Origin: DASPKX01 sp035627835
Lineage (GTDB): Bacteria > Verrucomicrobiota > Verrucomicrobiia > Limisphaerales > SXQI01
DNA length: 64,000 nt
Reading direction: 5' to 3'
Assembly (NCBI GenBank): GCA_035627835.1
Contig: DASPKX010000181.1
Coordinates: forward strand, 15,340 to 79,339
The stretch's first letter is position 1, and every line of letters begins with the position of its first letter. The position numbers and the translations under genes were made by a program. The notes below the pieces were generated by a model. It did no database searches and was not told the origin of the DNA. It was given only the letters and a program-made list of their open reading frames with translations. Of this stretch, positions 17,773 to 25,727 are shown in pieces.

Positions 17773-20295
17773 TCAATTGTTGATCTTCAACAACTCGGCC
17801 TCCGTCCAGGCTTCCTGTCGCGACTCGGTTTCTTTGCGCACCTTTGCAACTTCCTCAGGAGCGACCGGGCTGGCGCCATGCGTCCATTCGCGGCGGACGT
17901 ACGTCATCAGCGACGCGATCTGTTCGTCATCCAGCACATTTAATGGTGGCATCTCCATCTCATAAACTTTGCCTTTGACGTTAATCGGCCCGCGGACGCC
18001 ATGCAGGATGATCCGCGCCAATCTGCCGGGCGGTCCGAGCACCCAGTCCACGTCCGTCAACGGCGGGGCCAATCCTTCCTGCCCGTTGCCGTGAGGCTGA
18101 TGGCAAGCCCCGCAGGTCAGCAAATACAGCTCCTTGCCAGCGTCAAACCGCTTCTGCTGCTCCGCATTCAACGGTCGCACGATATCATCAGGGCTCACGC
18201 CAGGCTTGTCTGGCCAGACGAGTATTGGATCAGCTTCGGCAAAGACCTTCTGCACAGCAGGGTCTTTGTGCGCTTTGAGCCCGGAGTAACCCGCTGGCTC
18301 TTTGAGCAGTTGAATCGCCTTCGCTTTTGGCGCCGGACGCCCCCTCGGCGGGGGTGGAATAATTGCTGCAATGCCATCAAGCACAGCCGCTGTTTGCCAT
18401 GGCTTCTCCAACTTGGCGGCAATCTCAAGCAAGTCACCAACACGGCGGCCGTTCCGACTCGCGGCCACTGCTCGGGCCAGTGCTTTCAAGGTTTCGTTCC
18501 GGGCGTTGGAGCGATCACTCCAGACGCTCTTCAACTGCGCGATAACTTCGCTCTCCCGTCCCGTAACACTGCTCATGACCGCATCGCGAATAAACGGGTT
18601 CTTTTCGTTTCTCTGCAGCAACTCCAGGAGAGCCGTAAATGCAGATGGATCTTTCGCTTCGCCGAGCGTGAGCGCCAACTGCCATTGCACTACGGCGTCC
18701 GGATCACCCTTCAATTGCAACACTTGGGGCAGCGCGTTGTTGGTCAAGAAGGGCTCCGACAAACGCAATGCATGCACACGGACCATTGGCTCCTTCGATT
18801 TCAAAGCTCCCAGAGCTGTCTCCGAATCCAACTTCCCCATTCCTTGCAAGGTCCAGAGCGCATGGATTGCGCTGGCATCGCGCTGCGCAGTGAGCGCCAG
18901 CTTCTTCAAGTCCCCCACCGCCCTCTCTTCTTTCCGTTCGACCAACACTTGCTGGGCCGTGTCCCGCCACCATCCATTCGGATTTTCCAACGCTCGAACC
19001 AACTCCTCCGCAGTCGCTTTGGCCAGTTTCGGCGCCGTGCCTTTGGCTGCATTGGCTGGGCGCACGCGATAGATGCGGCCCATGTCGAGCGGCTTGTCCA
19101 AACCGCGGCTTAACGCCTGGTTGCGCAGGTAGGTCGTTAGATAAATCCGGTGCTGCAGCACACCGCGATACATATCGACCACGTACAAATTCCCATCCGG
19201 CCCGTTGTGCAAGTTCACGGGGCGGAAGCGCTCATCTTGTGAAGTTAGAAATTCGTCATTCTTCAACGCGTTCGTCGCCGTGATCACCCCATCCTTCTCA
19301 GTCAGCAAATTGCAGCGGACAAAGTTGCCGGAGGGTTCAGCCACAAAGGCGCTGCCATAAAACTCCTTCGGGAAGGTGGAGCCTCTGTAGATCACTGGGC
19401 CGCACGCTGCGGTAAACCTCGCCAACTTCCCATCCCGAAGCATCCCGCTCTGGTAGCCGCGGTTGATGCCAGGCGTCACGCGCGCTGGCCAGGTCGTTTG
19501 GTCTTTGGCCACGGGATAATTCACACCCGCTCCAGCATGATTCGGATTGCGGCGAAGATAATGTGCCGGGATCAAATCACCGCGCAGCTGGTCGCTGTTC
19601 GAGTTGTAGAACAGGCGCCCGTAATCATCCTGCGTGATGCCCCATTGGCCCCGGAACACCGTTTCTTCCTTCTCCCAATTGTCCGCGATGTTGCGATACC
19701 GAACGGTGTGATTCGCGCTGTAGATCCAATTGTCCAAAGCCCAGAGAAGCCCATTGGAAGTGTGCTCGGGATTAACCTGGCTCCCGTAATTCGCAGCCAC
19801 CTCATCTTTGGTGTCTGCCTTGCCATCCCCATCCGTGTCGCGCGCGTGCCAAAGGAAGGGAGGCTCCCCGATTAATAGCCCGCCATTCACCAGGCTGATA
19901 GCACGGGCCATCACAAGGCCATCGATGAACACCGTTCGTTTGTCCATCACCCCGTTGTCATCAGTGTCCTCCAGCGTCACCACACGGCCCAGCGGTTCAT
20001 CCTCCCCTCGCCCATCTACATTCGGCATGAACCCGCGCATCTCCAGCACCCAAAGCCTACCGTCCGGATCAAATTGCATCGCCACAGGCGCCTCCACCAA
20101 TGGTTCAGCAGCAACGACTTCAATGACGAATCCCGGCGGCAGCTTGAAGCTCTTCAATGCCTCGTCTGGCTTCAGTGGCGGCGCCGGCGGCGCGACCACG
20201 CCTTTAGGGGGCTCCTGCGCCTCGCCCGGTTTATCCCCATTCTGGGCAAACAAGGTTGCTGCGGACAAAACAGCTACAACAATTCTGGACCACAT
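17773..20295 (-). CDS. PVC-type membrane-bound dehydrogenase-like protein with CxxCH cytochrome domain
   Basis: ATG 20295 (840 residues) has GGAG five bases upstream and opens a signal peptide (MWSRIVVAVLSAATLFAQ); an ATG at 20334 is less likely. Residues about 45-430 match the PVC 'membrane-bound dehydrogenase' beta-propeller ('FVIEVVAAEPLVEAPVAMQF', 'DPDGRLWVLEMRGFM', 'TDDNGVMDKRTVF', 'YVVDMYRGVLQHRIYL'). A HEAT-like helical region follows (about 450-690). The c-type cytochrome haem site 'CGACH' is at residues 728-732, with 'APPLTDVDWVLG' after it. Such proteins are periplasmic and thought to act in oxidation of sugars or alcohols, but none of this exact type is well characterised. It ends 3 bp from the convergent U32 gene. 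Confidence 0.85.
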   Translation of the reverse strand: MWSRIVVAVLSAATLFAQNGDKPGEAQEPPKGVVAPPAPPLKPDEALKSFKLPPGFVIEVVAAEPLVEAPVAMQFDPDGRLWVLEMRGFMPNVDGRGEDEPLGRVVTLEDTDDNGVMDKRTVFIDGLVMARAISLVNGGLLIGEPPFLWHARDTDGDGKADTKDEVAANYGSQVNPEHTSNGLLWALDNWIYSANHTVRYRNIADNWEKEETVFRGQWGITQDDYGRLFYNSNSDQLRGDLIPAHYLRRNPNHAGAGVNYPVAKDQTTWPARVTPGINRGYQSGMLRDGKLARFTAACGPVIYRGSTFPKEFYGSAFVAEPSGNFVRCNLLTEKDGVITATNALKNDEFLTSQDERFRPVNLHNGPDGNLYVVDMYRGVLQHRIYLTTYLRNQALSRGLDKPLDMGRIYRVRPANAAKGTAPKLAKATAEELVRALENPNGWWRDTAQQVLVERKEERAVGDLKKLALTAQRDASAIHALWTLQGMGKLDSETALGALKSKEPMVRVHALRLSEPFLTNNALPQVLQLKGDPDAVVQWQLALTLGEAKDPSAFTALLELLQRNEKNPFIRDAVMSSVTGRESEVIAQLKSVWSDRSNARNETLKALARAVAASRNGRRVGDLLEIAAKLEKPWQTAAVLDGIAAIIPPPPRGRPAPKAKAIQLLKEPAGYSGLKAHKDPAVQKVFAEADPILVWPDKPGVSPDDIVRPLNAEQQKRFDAGKELYLLTCGACHQPHGNGQEGLAPPLTDVDWVLGPPGRLARIILHGVRGPINVKGKVYEMEMPPLNVLDDEQIASLMTYVRREWTHGASPVAPEEVAKVRKETESRQEAWTEAELLKINN

Positions 20296-20451
20296 GGCTG
20301 CTCCAGACGTTAACGCTTGCTCCACTGCATGCAACCGCCGATTGCGTTGCCGCGCCTTTAGCGCGCAGTAATGCAGTCTATGCGCAACCCTGAAATAACT
20401 GCTGACAACCCCCGACGAGCGCCTTTAACTAATGATTAGCTACAGGTCTTT

Positions 20452-21717
20452 ATGATTCAGGTCTCACTCCAGAACGTCGCCAATGGCGCAGAATTCCCAC
20501 TGAAAGCGGGCGTGAATCGCCTTGGACGAGCTGAGGACAATGACATCCAGCTCCCGGTTCCCTCCATTTCCAGCCATCACTGTGAAATCGTGGTGTCAGA
20601 CTCCACCATCACCATCCAAGACCTCGGCTCTACCAACGGCACACAAATCGCCGGCACCAAAATCCAGCATGGAACATTGCAGCCGGGCCAGACGGTCCGG
20701 CTGGGGGAGGTCGATTTCTACGTTCGAGCCGCAGGTGGGCCAGCGCCAATCCAACCTCCGGCGCAACGCGCTCCTCTTGTCGTCGCCAGCAGCCATTCTG
20801 CTGTTCCCGTTACGCTCACCCCCGCGCAGGTTTCGGATGTGCTGGACCTTCCTCCAGTGGACAACGCTTGCGCCGTTCATCCCCAGGTTGAGGCCACGCT
20901 CTCCTGCACCAAGTGCGGCAAACAACAATGCACCCAATGCGTGCGGTCCAGTAAAGTCGGCTCGAAGACCCTTCTATTCTGCAACTGCGGCGGGCAATGC
21001 AGTTCCATCTCGGATCAACGCGCCGCGGCTGTGGCGGGGGCCGCTGCCGCTGAACAGAGCACTTACGGGAGCGCCTTGAAGTACCCATTCAAACGCGATG
21101 GCCTGATTCTCCTGGCCCTCGGCGCCGTGTTCTTCCTTGTTCTGGAACTCCTTCAACTATTTCCGGTCGGGTTAGTGAGGTGGGCGGCGTTTATCTTTGG
21201 CTACGGCTACCTGTTTGGCTACATGCAGCAAATCGTCTCCGCCACCGCCCACGGCGAGGACGATCCTCCAGGCTGGCCGGACTTTTCGGATTACGGCCAG
21301 GACATCGTCCATCCGTTTCTACTGCTCGCGGGAACCGTTGTCGTGACTATCCTCCCCGCAGCCCTTGCCTTCATCTTCATCTCGCCGCTGCTCGGGCTGT
21401 TGCTGGGCGCTATTTCGGCTGCGCTCTTCCCCATGGCGCTTCTCGGCGTGCTCATGGGCGATAGCTTCGCGAACCTGAATCCCCTCTTCCTGCTGAATTC
21501 GATTTTGAAGGTGCCGGGTAGCTACGCGTTTGCCTGCTTTGTGTTGCTCTGCTTGATGACCTTGAGTGGCGCGGTGCAATTCGCCGCTCAATTTGTGCCA
21601 GTGCCGTTTGTCCCTGCCCTGATCGCCGGCTTTGTCTCCTTCTACTTCACCACCGTGTACATGCGCGTGCTCGGCCTGTTCTACAGGCGCAATCGCAGAA
21701 CTCTCGGGTGGGTGTAA
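20452..21717 (+). CDS. FHA domain, zinc-ribbon and multi-pass membrane protein
   Basis: The protein has 421 residues in three parts. An N-terminal FHA domain (about 20-95) shows 'NRLGRAEDNDIQLP', 'SISSHHCEIVV' and 'DLGSTNGTQIAG', the phosphothreonine-binding signature. Residues about 142-185 form a B-box-like zinc motif ('CAVHPQVEATLSCTKCGKQQ', then 'CTQC'). The C-terminal half has about six membrane segments with 'HGEDDPPGWPDFSDYGQDIV' between them, resembling DUF4013/Yip1-like domains. Phosphopeptide recognition could link it to Ser/Thr kinases such as the one at 27797-30787; that link is inference. It is convergent with nagB and ends 8 bp from it. Confidence 0.8.
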   Translation: MIQVSLQNVANGAEFPLKAGVNRLGRAEDNDIQLPVPSISSHHCEIVVSDSTITIQDLGSTNGTQIAGTKIQHGTLQPGQTVRLGEVDFYVRAAGGPAPIQPPAQRAPLVVASSHSAVPVTLTPAQVSDVLDLPPVDNACAVHPQVEATLSCTKCGKQQCTQCVRSSKVGSKTLLFCNCGGQCSSISDQRAAAVAGAAAAEQSTYGSALKYPFKRDGLILLALGAVFFLVLELLQLFPVGLVRWAAFIFGYGYLFGYMQQIVSATAHGEDDPPGWPDFSDYGQDIVHPFLLLAGTVVVTILPAALAFIFISPLLGLLLGAISAALFPMALLGVLMGDSFANLNPLFLLNSILKVPGSYAFACFVLLCLMTLSGAVQFAAQFVPVPFVPALIAGFVSFYFTTVYMRVLGLFYRRNRRTLGWV

Positions 21718-21725
21718 CGGAGCCT

Positions 21726-22532
21726 CTACTTGCCCACAGTTGCGGAGCTGAGGTTCGAAGCCGAACCTTCGTCCAGGAAAAGCAAGCAATGGGGCTGCTT
21801 GCGCAGGAACGATGCGGGGCAGCTTTCCGCAATCGGGCCTTCCAGGGTCCAGCGCACCGGCTCCGCTTTACGTTTCTCGGGCGCCACGCACAACATGGCT
21901 TTCGCAATGCAGAGCGCGGGCACTGTTAAGCTGAAGGCATAGGGCGGCACCGCCTCGATGCTGGGGAAGTGCCCTTCTTTGAACTGCTGGTTTTTGCAGA
22001 CGTCGTCCAGCTTCAGCAACTTCACCAGACGCTTATCGTTAAAGCGGGCCACCGGGGGGTCATTGAACGCAAGATGCCCATTCTCACCGATGCCAAGGCA
22101 GCACAAATCGATGGGAGCTTCCTGCAGCAGCTTCTCGTAGCGATCGCATTCATCCAGTGGAAGCCAGGTGTCGCCCTGTATCCAATGAAACTCTTTCGGC
22201 TGCACCAACGACTCCACACGCTCCCGCAGGTAGCGCCGAAAACTTCCCGGATGATCCGCGCTGATGCCAAGGTATTCGTCCATGTGGAAGCACGTCACCT
22301 TCTTCCAGTCCAAGCCTGGCATCGCCACGAGTCGCTTCAGGAAATCGACTTGCGAACGCCCAGTGGCCAGGATCACGCGCGCTTGACCTTGTTTGGCGAT
22401 CACACTCGTCAAATAGGCGTGTGTGACTTCAGCCGCTTCCGCTGCGAGATCTTCTCCATTCCTGAAAATGCGCACTGGCAGCTCGTCCACTTTGAATTGC
22501 TTCAAGCTGCGCGTTTGTCCCGTGGTCATCAT
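21726..22532 (-). CDS. nagB: Glucosamine-6-phosphate deaminase
   Basis: I use ATG 22532 (268 residues, MMTTGQTRSLK); the frame extends to 22631 without family similarity. The NagB/6-phosphogluconolactonase fold shows 'ILATGRSQVDFLKRL' (phosphate loop), 'CFHMDEYLGISADHPGSFRR' (catalytic Asp region) and 'LGIGENGHLAFNDPP' (active-site His). It converts glucosamine 6-phosphate to fructose 6-phosphate and ammonia, feeding amino-sugar breakdown into glycolysis. It is cytoplasmic. The 'GENGH' variant has Asn where the E. coli enzyme has Asp; Asn also occurs in other bacterial NagB proteins. A secreted aldose epimerase is divergent from it, so a carbohydrate theme is plausible. Confidence 0.85.
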   Translation of the reverse strand: MMTTGQTRSLKQFKVDELPVRIFRNGEDLAAEAAEVTHAYLTSVIAKQGQARVILATGRSQVDFLKRLVAMPGLDWKKVTCFHMDEYLGISADHPGSFRRYLRERVESLVQPKEFHWIQGDTWLPLDECDRYEKLLQEAPIDLCCLGIGENGHLAFNDPPVARFNDKRLVKLLKLDDVCKNQQFKEGHFPSIEAVPPYAFSLTVPALCIAKAMLCVAPEKRKAEPVRWTLEGPIAESCPASFLRKQPHCLLFLDEGSASNLSSATVGK

Positions 22533-22659
22533 CGCGCGCACCCTAACAATCACCTTCACGCGCGACAAGCGCGGCTTCTCGCAGTGCTTTAACCATTGAC
22601 GCGCGCAGTCACCCGCTGCTGAATCGTGCATCCCTCAATGCGCGGACGCGGCGGGGCGC

Positions 22660-22688
22660 TTGCGCCTCCATCCATAAACACCTATACC
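22660..22688 (+). promoter_or_regulatory. Putative sigma-70 promoter of the aldose epimerase gene
   Basis: TTGCGC at 22660-22665 and TATACC at 22683-22688 are separated by 17 bp. The start codon at 22721 is 32 bp further on and is preceded by GGAG. The -35 matches the consensus in only its first three bases. Confidence 0.4.
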
Positions 22689-22720
22689 GCTTCGCGACAG
22701 GGAACGGAGCCGGAGACGCT

Positions 22721-23836
22721 ATGAACCTTGTAAAACTCGCACTAACTTTTTTGATTATGGCTGCAACAGTCGGACAAAGCGCAGGAGCCGCGGGCGTGGA
22801 AAAAATCGTTTGGGGTAAAACGAACGATGGCCAGGAGGTTCATCTTTACACCTTGCGCAACAACAAGGGCATGACCGCGAAGATCATGACCCTCGGCGCT
22901 CTTCTCACCGAAGTCCGCACTCCTGATCGCAACGGCAAAGATGGGGTCGTGGTTCTTGGCTTCGACAACCTCGACCAATATCTCAAGGGCCACCCGTTCT
23001 TTGGAGCAATCGCTGGCCGCGTCGCCAACCGCATCAAGGAAGGCAAATTCCGTCTCGACGGCAAGGAATACACTCTTGCCATCAATAACGGGCCAAATCA
23101 CCTGCACGGCGGCAAGAAAGGTTTTGATAAATACGTCTGGAAAGCGGAGGTCGTGCAGGGAGCTAAGGGTTACGCGGTCAAGTTCTCGCACGTGAGCCCG
23201 GACATGGACGAAGGCTACCCCGGCACAATGAATATCTCCGTCACTTACACCCTCACGGAGGAAAACGAGCTGCGTCTGGACTTCGACGCCACCACGGATA
23301 AAGCGACCATCATCAACGTCACCAACCACAGCTACTTCAACCTTGCTGGGGAAGGCAGCGTCCTCGACCACGAGTTGGTGATTGCCGCGGACTTCTACAC
23401 TCCAACAGACTCTGGTCTCATCCCGACTGGCGAGATCTCCAAGGTTGAAGGCACGGCGTTTGATTTCCGCACCCCAAAAACGATCGGCAAAGACATCGCG
23501 GGCACACCTTCATTCACGCAGGGCTATGACCACAACTTTGTCCTGCGCCAGGGCGACGGCGCTGGTCCATGGTTTGCCGCGCGCGCTTACGAGCCTAAGA
23601 GCGGCCGGGTGATGGATGTTTACACCACCGAGCCAGGCGTTCAGCTCTACACTGCCAACCACATGAACGGCTCGCTGAAAGGCTTCGGCGGCGTGAGCTA
23701 TCCGAAATACGGCGGGTTCTGCCTGGAGACCCAACACTTTCCCGATGCGATCAACAAACCGCATTTCCCAACCGTGGTGCTCCGTCCCGGACAGAAGTTC
23801 GCCTCAACCACTGTGTTTAAGTTCTACACGCGTTAA
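22721..23836 (+). CDS. galM: Secreted aldose 1-epimerase (galactose mutarotase)
   Basis: Full-length aldose 1-epimerase of 371 residues with an added signal peptide (MNLVKLALTFLIMAATVGQSAGA), so it is exported, unlike cytoplasmic GalM. Family landmarks are 'TLGALLTEVRTPDRNGK', 'FFGAIAGRVANRIKEGKF', 'NGPNHLHGGKKGFDKYVW' (catalytic His), 'NVTNHSYFNLAG' (catalytic His) and 'YTANHMNGSLKGFGG' near the C-terminus. It interconverts alpha and beta anomers of galactose or related sugars, probably in the periplasm during polysaccharide use. GGAG lies ahead of the ATG, and a putative promoter is at 22660-22688. Confidence 0.9.
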   Translation: MNLVKLALTFLIMAATVGQSAGAAGVEKIVWGKTNDGQEVHLYTLRNNKGMTAKIMTLGALLTEVRTPDRNGKDGVVVLGFDNLDQYLKGHPFFGAIAGRVANRIKEGKFRLDGKEYTLAINNGPNHLHGGKKGFDKYVWKAEVVQGAKGYAVKFSHVSPDMDEGYPGTMNISVTYTLTEENELRLDFDATTDKATIINVTNHSYFNLAGEGSVLDHELVIAADFYTPTDSGLIPTGEISKVEGTAFDFRTPKTIGKDIAGTPSFTQGYDHNFVLRQGDGAGPWFAARAYEPKSGRVMDVYTTEPGVQLYTANHMNGSLKGFGGVSYPKYGGFCLETQHFPDAINKPHFPTVVLRPGQKFASTTVFKFYTR

Positions 23837-23855
23837 GGCGTCGAGCGCGCGCCGC

Positions 23856-25031
23856 TCACTTGGAGGAAAGGTTAAGCGTCAGGGTATTCGTGCCCTGCTT
23901 CACGTTGAACGTGCCAGCAGGGAGAACGATCAGATCCTCCATGCTTGGTCTGTCTGTGGTGCTCTCGGCCACCTGCACGACTTCAACTTTGTGGGTTCCA
24001 ATCACGGGACTGTGCTCGCCTCTTAAATGGAACTTGCCCCCGCTCAGGAAGGCTGCTGCCACTGGCTCCTGATCGCCACTCTCAGGCGTCAAACGCACCC
24101 ACCCACGCTCCATTGGCTTGCCGTTCACCTGAACGCTGCCGCTCACGGAAGCACGTGGCTTGTCTGTGAGAAACCCGCTCTTGCGCATCCAATTGATTAG
24201 CAATTCCGGCCATTTGCCCGCAGCAGGATCCGCTGGCGCCAGGCCAATCCCATGCGGCCCGAATGCAAAGATGTGCAACTCCACCGGCACTCCTGCTGTG
24301 CGCAACGCCTGGTAGAAGAGAATTGAGTTATCGGGCAGCACGCCATTGTCCTCGGTTGTGTGCATGAGGAATGTGGGCGGCGTGTTGCTGGTCACCTGCT
24401 TCTCATTCGACAACAGCTCCACCAGCTTCGGATCGGGATTGTCGCCCAACAGCATCTTGCGCGAAAACGCATGCACATTGGGCTCATACATCGAGACCAC
24501 TGGATAACCAAGAATGGCAAAATCCGGACGCGAACTCTGCTTGCCCACCTCATCCTTTGCGTTTTCCTCCGCAGCATCGAAATGAGTCGCAAGGGTGGAA
24601 GCCAAATGCCCGCCCGCAGAGAACCCCATGATCCCAACACGATTCGTTGCGATGCCAAGCTCCTTCGCGTTCGCGCGCACATGGCGCACCGCGCGTTGAG
24701 CATCATTCAAGGGCGCTGGATGATTATATGTTGGGCCTAAGCGATACTTCAGGACGAACGCCGCGATGCCATGCTGGTTCAGAAAGCGCGCGACTTGCAC
24801 CCCTTCATGATCAACCGCATGCATGCGGTATGCGCCCCCTGGGCAGACCACGACAGCCGCTCCGTTGGCCTTGGATTTCTCGGGCAGATAAGGCGTGAGC
24901 GTGGGCACATCTGCAGGGGCGGTTCCCTTCGCGCCGGGTGCTCCTCCGGGCCAGAGCACAATCGGCTCCTCAGCAGCCTTCAACAAAGTCATCGACGCCG
25001 CCACCATACACAAAACAAAGGCTTTCAACAT
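23856..25031 (-). CDS. Secreted alpha/beta hydrolase (acetyl-xylan-esterase-like) with C-terminal beta domain
   Basis: The 391-residue protein has a signal peptide (MLKAFVLCMVAASMTLLKAAEE). The body is an alpha/beta hydrolase of the BD-FAE/xylan esterase type: 'VVVCPGGAYRMHAVDHEG' (oxyanion region), the nucleophile Ser in 'IMGFSAGGHLAS', and a C-terminal 'HIFAFGPHGIGLA' supplying the catalytic His. About 100 extra residues at the end ('VSGSVQVNGKPMERGWVRLT' ... 'GTHKVEVVQVAES') look like a transthyretin/carboxypeptidase-regulatory-like beta sandwich, seen in many PVC secreted proteins. It probably removes acetyl or aryl groups from plant polysaccharide outside the cytoplasm. It is convergent with the secreted epimerase gene. 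Confidence 0.82.
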   Translation of the reverse strand: MLKAFVLCMVAASMTLLKAAEEPIVLWPGGAPGAKGTAPADVPTLTPYLPEKSKANGAAVVVCPGGAYRMHAVDHEGVQVARFLNQHGIAAFVLKYRLGPTYNHPAPLNDAQRAVRHVRANAKELGIATNRVGIMGFSAGGHLASTLATHFDAAEENAKDEVGKQSSRPDFAILGYPVVSMYEPNVHAFSRKMLLGDNPDPKLVELLSNEKQVTSNTPPTFLMHTTEDNGVLPDNSILFYQALRTAGVPVELHIFAFGPHGIGLAPADPAAGKWPELLINWMRKSGFLTDKPRASVSGSVQVNGKPMERGWVRLTPESGDQEPVAAAFLSGGKFHLRGEHSPVIGTHKVEVVQVAESTTDRPSMEDLIVLPAGTFNVKQGTNTLTLNLSSK

Positions 25032-25094
25032 AACGCAACTGGGTTGCGCTCATGAAACCTCGTTTCCTCCCCCCGCGCAATCGGCGATTCGTTC

Positions 25095-25610
25095 TTACAG
25101 CTCCAGGCCACCGCTGTTGGTCGGATCCTTAGCAAATTCGGCCAGGAGTGACTTGAGCTGCTCACGAGTGAATGCCTTTTTGATCTTCGCGATTTCTTGA
25201 GTGGCCAACTGGTCGCATCGTTCATTTTCCTTATGCCCCGCGTGTCCTTTAAGCCAGTTCCACTTGATCGAATGCCTGCGAGTAGCCTCATCCAACTGTT
25301 TCCACAGATCGCCATTCTTCACTGGCTTCTTCGCTTTGGTGCGCCAACCATTCTTCCTCCATGCGAAGACCCACGCGGTAATTCCATTCTTCACATATTC
25401 CGAATCCGTGAAGAACTCGACCTGGCAAGGCTCCTTAAGCGCATTTAAAGCCTCAATGGCCCCTTGAAGCTCCATCCGGTTATTGGTGGTTGCCGGCGCG
25501 CCCCCGCTAATCTCCCGCCGATGCTCCCCATAGGTCAGCACCGCAGCCCAACCACCCGGCCCCGGGTTCCCCTGACACGCTCCGTCTGAATGAATAACAA
25601 CAACCTTCAT
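25095..25610 (-). CDS. rnhA: Ribonuclease HI
   Basis: RNase HI of 171 residues. All four catalytic acids are visible: Asp in 'VVIHSDGACQGNPGPGGW', Glu in 'NNRMELQGAIEAL', Asp in 'EFFTDSEYVKNGI' and Asp in 'KENERCDQLATQ'. The basic handle region is 'VFAWRKNGWRTKAKKPVKNG'. It cleaves RNA in RNA-DNA hybrids during replication and R-loop removal. The last 20 residues extend slightly beyond the usual 155-residue length. Upstream (25611-25727) is a terminator for the neighbouring amidohydrolase. Confidence 0.95.
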   Translation of the reverse strand: MKVVVIHSDGACQGNPGPGGWAAVLTYGEHRREISGGAPATTNNRMELQGAIEALNALKEPCQVEFFTDSEYVKNGITAWVFAWRKNGWRTKAKKPVKNGDLWKQLDEATRRHSIKWNWLKGHAGHKENERCDQLATQEIAKIKKAFTREQLKSLLAEFAKDPTNSGGLEL

Positions 25611-25675
25611 CGATAGCCAAGTGGCGGCTGAATGGCATCAAAGAGGGACTCATGCGTGCGTGCAATAAAGAACAA

Positions 25676-25708
25676 AGGCCGGAGCGCACACTTGTGCTGC
25701 CCCGGCCT
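25676..25708 (-). terminator. Intrinsic terminator of the amidohydrolase gene
   Basis: On the minus strand AGGCCGG (25708-25702) pairs with CCGGCCT (25682-25676), and inner pairs GCAC/GTGC extend the stem around an AAGT loop. TTGTTCTTT follows. It lies 20 bp past the amidohydrolase stop. Confidence 0.7.
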
Positions 25709-25727
25709 AAAAGGTGGATCCAGCTTT